From Ottelia alismoides (Eukaryota; Streptophyta; Magnoliopsida; Alismatales; Hydrocharitaceae), in the NCBI GenBank assembly GCA_037367405.1, contig JAZKJV010010760.1:388001-452000 (forward strand): 64,000 nt of DNA, given 5' to 3'. Under the pieces are notes generated by a model. The model was not told the DNA's origin and made no database searches. It worked only from the letters and a program-made list of their open reading frames with translations. The position numbers and the translations under genes are program-made. Below, piece by piece: positions 11,096-21,393 of this stretch; position 1 is the first letter of the stretch, and each line of letters opens with the position of its first letter.

Positions 11096-12515
11096 TCCGA
11101 AACAAGAGAAAATGACTGGGAGAATACGATAGTCAAGTCAAAAGATCTGGAGAAAAAGGCACAAATGCGCAGAATGATCTAGTATGCACACAAGCAATCA
11201 AACACAAAACAAACCCCCACTTCACCAACTCAACGCAATGTGAATACTGTGAAGGTTCGGTTAATTATCTTGTCATTTTTTAGAGTTTGGTGAGAATACA
11301 ATCTATCAGAGCTGTAAAAGCAGGCTGCTAGGAACCTAATGCTCCCAGGAGACTATCCCAATCTCATAATTAGTTTTTCCCAACCAGTATGGTGCGTACC
11401 ATTTATCGGCTACCCGATCTGCCCACTCTGCTAAGGAAATTCCGGACAGATTACCAACTACCCAGTGAAGTCCTCACTGGAGAACAACTAATCACAAGAT
11501 AGTAGTCCGAAGAGAGTTCGGACGTGGTTCTATCCTACTGTGCGGTTCGCTCTCTCGCTACAGATAAATCAAACAAGGCAGGGGTTACTCTCCCCAACAC
11601 AATGATTTTTCCTTACATTTTTTAGGGTCAAGTTTTCTTTAGCAGTCCCGAATTTTAGGCTGTTGTCACTTGGTTGAATATTTTCAATAATTCACCTATC
11701 GAGTATCCAATTTCTTGTTTAACTTATGTGAGTGAAAACAAGGAAGGCGATCGGAAATTCCAATGCATGTTTAAACACAATGATGCATGCATGGTTTAAA
11801 GATGTGTACCTTGTTGTCGACACTCTACATGCAGGATGATCCATGTAGAATTTAAATATAGAAAAATAAACTAACATATATGCAAATTCAAATGAACCGT
11901 CCTAACAATATCTTCTTTTAACGGGAAAGAACATGTTAATTTGACTAAGTCCAATTACACATTATTTTATAGGTACAGAAATTCTTGTTTAGGGTGTTTG
12001 GACCTAATTAATTACCTGGCTCAAGTAAATTAATTAAAGCAATCAATAAGCAGCTCACGAAATGCACGTGAAACAAAGAAAAATAAGGCGATGAAAACAA
12101 AATCGCTGAGGACCTCCAAATGCACTGGCACTTGGCGAAATAGACCACGCAACAAATGAATGTCCATTTTACAAGAGTTCAAATTCTAGAAAAAAATAAA
12201 AAAAGTCTAATTTTTTGGTCTCTTTCAATTCTTCTTCTCCTCCTCTCATGCTATCTTGCGGCTCGATGAAGAATCAAACTGCTTCTGCTTCGCTTGGGGT
12301 GCTTTGACTCTCCTACGATCGCCTCCTTCATTTTGCGGGCCCTCACAAGAAAAAGAAAAGAGAGAATGTGTATGAAACACTATTATCAAATATGAACAAA
12401 AAATGAAATAAATACAGTGAATATGAACAATGGAATTAATGAGGAAAAATATAAACAAATATTTACAATCAAGAATAATAGGTCAAAAGAGAAACCTAAC
12501 TACCCTCGCCATGCC
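11096..12515 (-). other. M1 5' leader (untranslated)
   Basis: The sequence is collinear with the M0 leader at 3962-5390 over most of its length and contains no convincing ORF. In element sense it carries the conserved block that begins CAGTGAGG and continues to CCTTAGCAGAGTGGG (around 11430-11490), shared with M3 and LARD. Confidence 0.7.
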
Positions 12516-12533
12516 TCCTCGACAATGGTGCCA
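12516..12533 (-). promoter_or_regulatory. Decayed tRNA-Asp primer-binding site of M1
   Basis: The plus strand reads TCCTCGACAATGGTGCCA against the tRNA-Asp end TCCCCGGCAACGGCGCCA. All four differences are C-to-T or G-to-A transitions. It lies three bases from the LTR terminus (TGTCAACA in element sense), as in M0. Confidence 0.85.
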
Positions 12534-12536
12534 TTT

Positions 12537-14380
12537 TGTTGACACGAGATGTTCGGGTTTTGAATTATTAATGTGAAATAAAAGTGTGCAATTGGTCGTT
12601 ACAACCCAAATATCCTGCAACAAACAAATAAAATTTTTTTCTTCTCAAGCCAAAAATTAATTACAATAATAATGAAGCGAGAGAAATTTTTGCTACTTAT
12701 TTACCTATATAGCTAACAGGATCGAACTTAGGGAGGGTACAATTCCTGAGGGTTATTCAAATAATCAAAAATCAATTAAAAGAAAAAGGGAATCTCAAAT
12801 GCAAATTATCTTGGTTTTTTGTGGATTTTTTGTCTTTTTCAATTTTTATTTTTTTTATTTTTATTTTTTTCTGATTTTATAAATTTTTATGATTTTGATT
12901 TTTGCAATTTTTATTATATAAAAAATTAATTTCAAACAAATTCATGCACAAAAGAAATACATTTTTTAGATTTTTTAAATATAATAAAAATGCTAAAAAA
13001 TGTTTAAATAAAATATTTTTGTGTTTTTATGATAGTTTTATCATATTTTAAAATTTTCAAAGATTTTTAGATTTTTTAGATTTTTAAAAATGAATAAAAA
13101 ATGGGAAAAATGCAAACAATGATCAAACATGACTATTTCACCATTTAAAAATACTAAATGAAATAAAAATGGTGAAAATTATTTTTCTTAACAACGAGAG
13201 GAAATTATCTACAAATCGGAAGTGAAATCTAATTTTTAGATTTTTGTAGATTTTTTGTGATTTTTCTAAGATTTTTGATAATTTTCATTTTTTTGGTTTT
13301 TGAAAATGATTAATGGGTGAAAATTCCATAGGAATCAAAAGATGGTAAAATACACATAATCTATTTTTTTGGAAATTTTTGAGAAATATTAGAGTTTTTG
13401 TAATTTTTTCAAATTTCAGAGAAAATGACACTATATTTGATTGCTTAATATTATCTAATGGAAATAAAATGAAATGAGAAATTTATACTATGATCATGCA
13501 TATAGCAGGTGTCTACACAATATTTTGTAGAATTTTCGGATCACAAATAACATTTATTCCAACAAGATAAAAATGCAATTTAAAGACTGGAAATGAAGGA
13601 CTGAAAGGCAAATATTTATTGTTTTTGCATCAAATTATAACGAAAATAAACTTGTGTGTGAAAAGTACAATTTACATAGGAGAACGTGCGATGCACATGC
13701 TAAGGCTCTAGTAGGGGCTTTTCTGTAAATATGAAAACTTTGGGGAGGCCGATTGCAATTTGCCCAAAATTTTTTATTAATCCCCAAGGGTTCTTCTGTT
13801 CTTCACACAAAAGGGGAAGGGGGTGTCGCCCCTTCTCTTCTCTCACATCAAAGTCGATATCCCCCTCCTTCTCTTCCCAAGTGAACATCGTTGGCGTGGA
13901 GGGCTCGGTCAGAGCCGGCGAAGGGCAAGGGCGGAGGCGACTACGGTCCTCTCGCGGGGGCGTGAGAGGTATGCTGGAGGTTGCTCCTCATATGGGAGCT
14001 TGCACGTGGTCCAGGAGGGCTACAGTGGATGTTGGCAGGATGGCTGCATGGCCAAGGCGGGCAGTTGCTGTGGCGGAGGGCTGCGGTGGTGACTCACGTG
14101 CAAGTTGCAAGGAGCTCCGCCAGACAACGACGATGGATGATGGAGGGGTCATACTGGCATCAACGGAGGGGCGCATGGTGGCGTTGGTGATTCCTTTTGC
14201 AGAGATGGCAGCGCACACTCGCGTGCGGTGGAAATGGAAGTAGGGGCTGCACGGTAGGGGGTGGATGTGGCCCGTGCAGGAGAGCGTGCGGATGGCGATG
14301 GCCGCATGGGTGAAAGAGGCATGAGCCACTGCCGCGAACGGTCGTGGTGGTGTCGGGCGGCATGACGGTGCAACAGGTTG
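12537..14380 (-). repeat. M1 5' LTR, 5' end missing
   Basis: The U5 end (TGTCAACA at 12537) matches that of M0, and the AT-rich stretch (12830-13650) followed by a GC-rich block (13740-14375) is collinear with the M0 LTR. The upstream half, including the terminal hairpin, is missing: at about 14375-14386 the sequence switches to the 3' internal region of P1a on the opposite strand. The long ORFs in the GC block (13731-14243, 13988-14329) are not matched in the M0 LTR and are taken as chance. Confidence 0.75.
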
Positions 14381-14804
14381 ATCACTTGAACTTAGAAGGG
14401 AATACCTCGCTCCTCGAGGAAGGAGTTATTGGATTGGGGAATCATTGGGTTGTCATATTGGAGAAGTCAGTCTCTTTGTCATTCTAGTTTGGGAGAGCCA
14501 CTATCACTTACACTATACGAGTCAGATTCATAGTCATAAGGGTTTGTGTATGAGGAGAGATATTTATGACCTTGCTATTGAGGAGACTTGAGCAGAGTTT
14601 TGGGATTCTCGGGGACTGTTGGATTTCAAATATGGTTCTCATTAAGGTTCCGCCTGCACTAAAATTCCAAAGGTCCGACTTAAGCTCCAAACTTTGGTGA
14701 AGACAAGTTTGATAATTAAGCTTAATCCACCCTTCTTCTTTTTCTTTTTTTTGTTTTCTTTTCTGCACTTATTGCATAAGTGTTTACTAGGGACTACCAA
14801 AGGC
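14381..14804 (+). other. P1a 3' internal region (remnant)
   Basis: This is collinear with 26950-27381 of P1b: both contain ACTTGAACTTAGAAGG, then AATACCTC, then GGATTGGGGAAT or its like, a GTTC-G-C block before the PPT, and ACTAGGGACTA 20-30 bases before it. A short reading frame LEGNTSLLEE at the start is similar in P1b (LEGNTSLLDE) and M3 (LEGNTCLPED). No complete gene is present, and the element's 5' part has been lost at the junction with M1. Confidence 0.65.
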
Positions 14805-14818
14805 AAAGTATAGGGGGA
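14805..14818 (+). promoter_or_regulatory. Polypurine tract of P1a
   Basis: The bases CAAAGTATAGGGGGA abut the LTR start TGATGAAT at 14819. This is the expected priming site for plus-strand DNA synthesis and fixes the LTR boundary. Confidence 0.85.
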
Positions 14819-17800
14819 TGATGAATCCACATTTCATCATCTTTATTCTATCATTTTGGCCTCAAAAACCCTGGCAAATGCGTGTAAATACCCTTAATTA
14901 GCGCATTTTAGCATTCATGCGTGTGAATGTAAATAGTGTATAAAATATAGTTTTTAAAGCTAAAATTATATAATAAATAAAAGAAAAGAAAAGGAATAAA
15001 ATATTGTAAATATTTTATGACCCGAAGCCCTGAGACCTAGGCATCTCGATGACTAGGTCGACAAGGAATAAAGTAGGGGGAGGTAAGGGCCAAAATACCA
15101 ATACAAATACCTTCGTTTTTATTCTTTCTTTATTCATTTTGGGACCTATTTTTGGTTCCACTTTTTACACCTCAAATAAAAAACTTTGTACATGAAATCT
15201 GTAAATAATTAAATAAAAAAATACAAAATTGATTTCACTCAAAAATAATGAACCGATAAAAAGTTATGACCAAAACAAGATACAGAATCCCAACTTCCCA
15301 GACCTGTATCTCGCAAATAAAAGATTGAAACGCATCAAACTCACCTTTAATTGTATATAATTTTTATAAGCTATTTAATGAAGGTGGTTTCGCATTTGGC
15401 AGAGCTACGGTTTAAAATTTAAGTTTTGGACCCCTATTGTATACTTGTACAGATTAAAATATTCAATTTATTTATTATTCTTTATTTTCATAATGTTATA
15501 TTTTTATAATTTTGTAAATATTATGTGTACAATACCTAGGTATAATACCTACAAACATACTACATAATTCATAGTTATATTTTATTAAGTGTACAAAACA
15601 CTTCAGAAAAATAAAATAAAAATATATTTAAGTGTATAAAAATATTCTATAAATTTATAAAACAATAAACAAAAATAATAAAATTAAATACACAAAATAA
15701 AAATAAAATATTAAAATACATAGATATATATACCTATATAGACCTAAAATTGTAACTTGTAATTATAGACCTCATAAAAATAATTAAAAATCGTAATAAA
15801 ATACATCATAAAATAACAAATATTTTTCGACCTAAAAATAATAAGTTCATTTACTAATTTAAATCGAATTAATAAAACATTTTCCAGGTATTTTTCCTGG
15901 TTGGTCCACGTGGACCTACCATGAGGCAGTCCACGTTGACCGGCGGGTCAAATGGTTGTCTTCCCTCCTCTGCCCCTTGTCAGACCTCGTTTCCACCCCC
16001 TTCTTCTCGATTTTTTCAAGGTCAAATCTTGCATCCTTTCATGTCGCGACCAGAAGCACTTTTGCTCCTCGATTATCCCCCTTTCACGCCCCCATCTCTC
16101 CTAGGGCCGAGGGTCGACAATTTGAGCCATCTCTCTCGATCTTTGGAGCGTCAGAGCCACGACGTCAACCCTACTTATTCCACCTCCGACTTTCAAGCCA
16201 CCTTTGAACCCCTCTTGTACAAGCTCCGCTCCCCTTTTCGTGCCCAATCGACAGAGGAAGGTGATAGGTTCCTTCGCTGAGCTTCGGGCTGGTTGAGTGA
16301 GCATCGAGGCAGCTCTAATCACCTCCACCTTTCGCAGGCATCGAGGTACTTCCCTCTGGTTCCAACAATCGAGGCAGACACCTTCTTTCCTTTTATTTTC
16401 TTCGCAGTTTATTCGCCTTAGCCATAGGATCATTTTACCCCAAAGACCTTTGAGTTCCGTCCATCGAATCGCCCACACATGCCCCTCGCCGGAGTGCTCC
16501 TCCGGCCACCACCGTGCTCCGTCACCTCTCGCTTCATTTCCACCTCCGCGGGGTCCAGGCATTTTGTCCTAGACCCTTTCACCCCTTTTTGCAGGTCAAA
16601 GAGCTTTGACTCAAGCCTGGGGCTCGTTTTGCCTTTCGCCGGAGGTTCGTGGAGCATCTCATTTCTGCCGCCCTCCCCAGCGAGCTCCGGCCCACGCCAG
16701 AGTCTTTTGAAGCCACCAGGTGGAAGAGGAGGACCGCAGGAATCGCCCAGCCGATTTTGGAGCCCAGAGATCAACGGAGGATGGAGCTCGAGCTCGGGGA
16801 AGCTCGCCTCACCGGCATTGCTTCCCTGTTCTTGCTCCGCCCCCACCACCATCGAATCGAGGCCGGGGCTCCAGGTGCACAGCAGCCGTTCGATCTTGGC
16901 CATCTCCGACCATCGATCATCTCGCCAGATCTGATTGTGGCCACTCATCGCCGAAGCATCATCGGCCGTTCGTATCGTGCCATGTGTCAAGTGGCAACTC
17001 CCCCGCCATTGGATCGCTTAGCATTGGGTATTTTGCATCTTTTACCCTTAGTATTTTGTATTTAATTTTTAGTCCATAAACTTTCATCTGTAGTTTAAAT
17101 ATTTTTGTAATATTTGCATCTAGGCCACTGAACTTTTATTATTTGCATCTAGGTCCAATCCACGTTACCTCACGTGACCTGCAATGGGGTGGTGGTGTTT
17201 TTGCACTCGACACCCTACGGGTTTATTTATTTCGTTTTAGTCCTGGAAATATTTTATAACGTGTAATATTTTTGGAGATTTTGCATATCAGCCCCTAGGA
17301 TTTTTGTAGATTGCATATAGGTCCTTGTCAGGCGCGTACCAGTCACGTGCGGGTTGGGAATATTGCAGGCATGCCCTTGCAGGTTTTGATATTTGTATTG
17401 GGTCTTGGAAATTGATTTATTAGTTATAAATTTTGTGGAAAATTACACTTTGGCCACTGGATTTCTGGTTATTTGCATTTATACCCCTGCCAACATTGTA
17501 TTTTCATTGTGTTGTTTCTATTTATTTCATGCATCAATAAAACTCCAAAAATCACCAAAAAATTATCATAGGCTCCTGTTTGCTTGCTCTTTCTCTCCAT
17601 TTTTTTTTTGCATTTTTATTGCATTTTCATATTTATAAAAATTCAAAAATATGCGTTTTCAGTACTATTTTCATTAGTAAATCCATAAAAATTAGTAAAA
17701 TTTTTTGAAAAATTCCAAAAAAAATATATTTTGTGTGTCTTAGCATCTTTTAGTGTCAGTCCAAAAATCATTAAAAAATTCAAAAAAACCTAAAAATTAG

Positions 17801-18506
17801 AAAACTCTAAAAATCTTCATAAAAATCTTAAAAATTATACAAAAATTCTAAAAATCTAATTTTTGTCTTTGAATTTTTCTTTGTTGAATTATCTTTAGTT
17901 TAAAATTAATTTGGAAAATTTTCATTACTGTTTGCTATTTTAGTTCTTCATTTTTGTCCCAGCCTTTTATTTTCTACATTGTTTTCAGTATTTTTGATTT
18001 TAAAAATACCAAAAAAATCAAAAAAATCTAGAAAAAACTCAAAAACATTAGAAAATTATAAAAAAAAGCCAAAAATACCTTAGTTCGTGATTTTTGAGTA
18101 TTTTTACTTTTTTTATAAATCCTTAGTCCTTTTCTTTTTTACTTTGTATATATTCCATTCCTAGAAAAAATTAAAAAATATATAAAATATAAAAAGAAAA
18201 TACAAAATCAGAAATTAAAAACCTTAATATAAAAATATAAAATTAAAATTAAAAAAATAATAAAAATTTAAAACCCACAAAAAATAGCAAATTGTAGACA
18301 AATACTCACTTTCACATTTTTTCCATCATTGACTTGATCTATCTTGCTTGCTCCCTGTGTTCAACACCCTACACATACTTGCATACTATACACACTTATT
18401 GTAGAGTTATAATAATTTTGACTCCACATTTTCTTTTCATTGATTGATTGATATTGGGGGTTGATCGCTGATTGATACGGGTTTCGTGAGCGGTCGCTCA
18501 GCGACA
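14819..18506 (+). repeat. P1a 3' LTR (about 3.69 kb)
   Basis: The start is fixed by the PPT and the terminal hairpin TGATGAAT/TTCATCA. The end near 18506 (...GCGACA) is inferred by alignment with the P1b LTR. In order it holds the GGAATAAAGTAGGGGG block (15066-15082), a G-box palindrome (15903-15916), a GC-rich block (about 15900-17020), a zone of degenerate TTGCAT...AGG.CC units (17020-17500) and a highly AT-rich zone (17500-18300). ORFs of up to 186 codons in the GC block overlap on both strands, are not conserved in P1b, and are not called. Confidence 0.8.
15903..15916. promoter_or_regulatory. G-box palindrome in P1a LTR
   Basis: GGTCCACGTGGACC is a perfect 14-bp palindrome around the G-box core CACGTG, flanked by further near-symmetric bases (TGGTT and TACCA). 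It sits at the switch from AT-rich U3 to the GC-rich block. M2 has a related palindrome at the same place. G-boxes bind plant bZIP and bHLH factors; use here is inference. Confidence 0.6.
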
Positions 18507-18815
18507 CTGTGGTCCCGCCTTGTGTGGACTATTTTGACCCTCGCAAAATCCGTGTTATCAGGTGGACCCTCATTTCTTCCTCATGTTCTTTAATTCATTC
18601 AGCATATCTTGAATTGCAATCTGTGCTAGGACTTATTCTATCAGCTATAGATGGATGGCTTAGATGGAATCCATTAACTGAGCATTTACCTTGTTTTGAT
18701 AAGGCATTGGGCCTTGCTCTTTTTAGGGCAATGGTTGTCCTGAGCCTTTTCCCTTGCCTCTACAAGGAGCTATCTCAAGGTCTAAGTCTAAAGAGATGAA
18801 TTCAAGACTGGGATC
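18507..18815. other. Unassigned segment with a 96-codon ORF
   Basis: This stretch lies between the inferred end of the P1a LTR and the M2 internal region. The plus strand has an open frame at 18509-18799 starting MVPPCVDYFDPRKI, with hydrophobic Leu-rich parts, and the minus strand also has a partial frame with IAIQDMLNELKNMRKK. I recognise neither. It may be the outer end of M2's coding region or host DNA. No function is offered. Confidence 0.3.
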
Positions 18816-20960
18816 CACAACTGGCTTCTATCTACAATGTAAGAGAATCCCAATCAGTCCACTTGTGAAACTGACTACCTGCTGAATGAATGAATATGAG
18901 ATTAGGGTCAATCCCAGATAGTTATGAATGGAGAAAATATACAGATTGAAATCGACCACTATTCCCAACGGGCAGAAGTGGGACAAGAGTGGTCCCGATT
19001 TATTAGGAGAAAGGAGAGTGGAACGAAGATGAGGAGTTTGGAGATCGGTTCGCAAGGGCCGAGATGGGTTCTCAAGAATCGCATCAACGTGAAGGAAAAG
19101 AGGATCGATGCAAGAGGAAGGATATGATGGTCGATGAGGAATGAAAAGGAGTGTAAAACAATAGAAAGGCTCAAAATGAGCAGGGGGTCAAAGAGGAAAC
19201 ATATATGACAAAATTTTGCGAAGGTGCATGGGACATGATCTTTGAAGCTTAATCTAGATCCATACAAACACAATACAAAATGGGTTCACCAACTCAACAC
19301 AATGCAAAGCCGTAAAGGATCGTCTATTTTTATGTCTTCATTTTTAGAGTTATTATTTCAGGCACATCTTTTAACAAGTCCTTAAATGCTAACCCTATAG
19401 GAGCGAGACTACAGCCAGAAAAGTATCTCGTACTTGTCCTCCTCTTTATAATGTGTAGTATGCACTTCTTGAGGTCCTTGTAACCCTTCCTGGATCCCTT
19501 CTCATCCAAAGTATAAGAGGGATGAAGCCTATTGGCGAAACCATTACTTCAGACCTCACTCGCAACAGAATCACCCATGAGCATGTAAGGACCTACTCGA
19601 ACGCAAACCAATGAGACAGACACACACATGAGGGCATAACCTAAGCTCAGTAGTTCGAACCAAGTCCATGTTCCACACAAAGAGGGAACACCATCAATGA
19701 TAGGGCCATACTAGATCACATATGATAGAAGCGCCAATACTTCAGAAATCCATACAATACACAAGGAAGTTACAGACTGGGTTTTTGGCTTTAATCCTTA
19801 GCGGGTCATGCCTCGCTCATGGGAGGGGTTTTGGTCCTCTCCTATGGTAGCTGATGAAATGATAGCTTTATGAACCCAAAGCAGTGATATCCATTACAGA
19901 TTTTAATTAAGGTCAAAGTTTATTTAGCATTCCCCTTGTTTTAGATTTTTTGTTTTCACTTTTTTTGGATATTTCGCATACAAGCGCTTAACGATTATGT
20001 AAATTCTCATTTAAGACCTAGGTGCTCAAAATTAGAGGGAGATAATGAAAAAATCGTGCAAGTTGATTCAATGATGGAAATCTCATCATAGAACCTAATG
20101 ATGCATGATGAGTTAGAGGACTTACAATGCTTCCTAGCTCTCTCCATGTGGTATGCAAAATAGAATTTTTAAACCTATCTACATGGCAGTGTGCCATCGA
20201 TAAAATCGCCTTAAATAGTAGTTGTTATTAATCTTGAAGATCCACATGTTAAATATTCAGACATAAACCCGAGAGTCCGGTCTTCGAGACATCTCGGTGT
20301 CCGCCACAACAGGTCCTGCCAGTGTTGTATGATGGCTCTCTCGGCACGTGGGTATAGGTCCAAATGGTTAACAATTACTAATTTGACTAGATCCAAACGT
20401 AAATGACTATAGGAATATAGTTCTTGTTAGCGTTTGGACCTAATAACTGATACAAGCAATCCTAAAGTCCAGAGGCTTCATGCACACAAAATAAATAAAA
20501 AAGGAAGAAAACTCAAAACATCGGGAAACAAATAAAACAGAGTGATGAAAACTCGAGAAAACCATGACGAGGCCCCCAGGTGAACAATCACCCGGGCAAT
20601 GGACCTCGTTAAGTAGTGTCCAAGTCCAAAAATTATTACAACTAATAATGAATAAATGAATAACTCTCTCACAAAAATTAAATAAAACCTTAAGCTAAAA
20701 ATCTAAGACAATTTTCTCACTGTTGCGCTTATTGCCTCTCCAACTGGTCAAGGGAGGAAGCTAGTCTCCACCATGCTCAGTTGCATCATCCCCCTAAGAG
20801 GTCATCCTTGCATATCGAACCCTTGCACCAAACACAACAAGAGATAGAGTATTAGCATATATAATCAATTAATATGTGCATAGAAATAAAGCAGGAGTAT
20901 GTATAAGGTAAAGAGATAATATAGAGAAATATGTGCAAGAAAATGAATTAAAAGAAAAGA
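18816..20960 (-). other. M2 leader and degraded gag start
   Basis: Shared phrases place it: GGGTTCACCAACTCAACAC (19279-19297) as in M0, M1 and M3; TTTGGACCTAAT (20432-20443); GTGATGAAAACTCGAG and GAGGCCCCCAG (20541-20580) as in M0's GTGATGAAAACAAAACC and GAGGTCCCCCA; and a TCCTTGCA..CCCTTGCA stretch at 20804-20826. The minus frames at 18828-19055 and 18959-19273 have no recognisable domain. A segment at about 20225-20370, containing GTCCGCCACAACAGGTCC, has no match in the other leaders and may be an insertion. Confidence 0.6.
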
Positions 20961-21092
20961 AAAGTTTATTTGATTTTTTAAGTATATTATTTTTATTTTT
21001 CAAAATTTTTAAATTTCTTATTTTTAATTTTCTTTTTAATTTTAATATTAGATAATAGCTACATATATCTATAATGTATGCATAAAATGAGT

Positions 21093-21393
21093 ATATTATA
21101 TATGGATTTCTTTCAAATAGGACTTGGTCCTTTCTGAGTTCAGGAAGGCCAACCCCTTTTTGCAGAAAACATGACGACTTTAGCAGAATATGTATACAGA
21201 TTAAATTACAATATGCAGTTTTAATGTTTGTATTATAATATGCATTTTTGTATGCGGTTTTGTATTTATAATCTGCAGTTATAACACAAATTGTATACAC
21301 ATTCTACTAAAGTGCTCGTGTTTTCTACAAAAGATGGTGGCCTTCCTAAAGTCAAGAAGGATGAATCCTATTGGAAGGGCCCCATATTATATA
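21093..21393. mobile_element. Foldback MITE-like element inside the M2 LTR
   Basis: The two ends of 21103-21383 are imperfect inverted repeats of roughly 95 bp. Left-arm phrases AATAGGAC, CAGGAAGGCC, GCAGAAAACATGACGACTTT and GCAGAATATGTATACA are matched in the reverse complement of the right arm by AATAGGAT, TAGGAAGGCC, GTAGAAAACACGAGCACTTT and GTAGAATGTGTATACA. The flanks carry the 10-base direct repeat ATATTATATA (21093-21102 and 21384-21393). A 9-10 bp duplication with long arms fits a Mutator-type MITE, but the flanks are AT-rich so the repeat could be chance. No coding capacity is seen. Confidence 0.7.

Larger units (their letters stand above)
8898..14380 (-). mobile_element. M1: protease-bearing, capsid-less, RT-less Athila-like element
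   Basis: Reading leftwards: truncated 5' LTR (about 14380 to 12537), tRNA-Asp PBS, leader, a short coding region of about 1.8 kb with pre-protease and protease remnants, then an array of hairpins with polypurine runs, where M0 interrupts it. The stretch between leader and protease is too short for a capsid domain and none is seen. No RT, RNase H or integrase motif lies between the protease and the hairpin array. It is best read as a non-autonomous derivative; M3 has the same layout. Confidence 0.75.

Noticed and set aside
13731..14329. ORFs of 113-170 codons in the M1 LTR
   Set aside because: Same reason: GC-rich LTR block, no conservation in the M0 LTR.
16430..16990. 186-codon minus-strand ORF and overlapping plus-strand ORFs in the P1a LTR
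   Set aside because: Open frames exist on both strands at once because of GC-rich composition. No domain motif is visible and the matching part of P1b lacks them.
20305..20326. CAACAGGTCCTGCCAGTGTTG as a possible M2 PBS
   Set aside because: Only the TGGCA start fits tRNA-Asp; the leader continues on both sides, so it is not at an LTR border.
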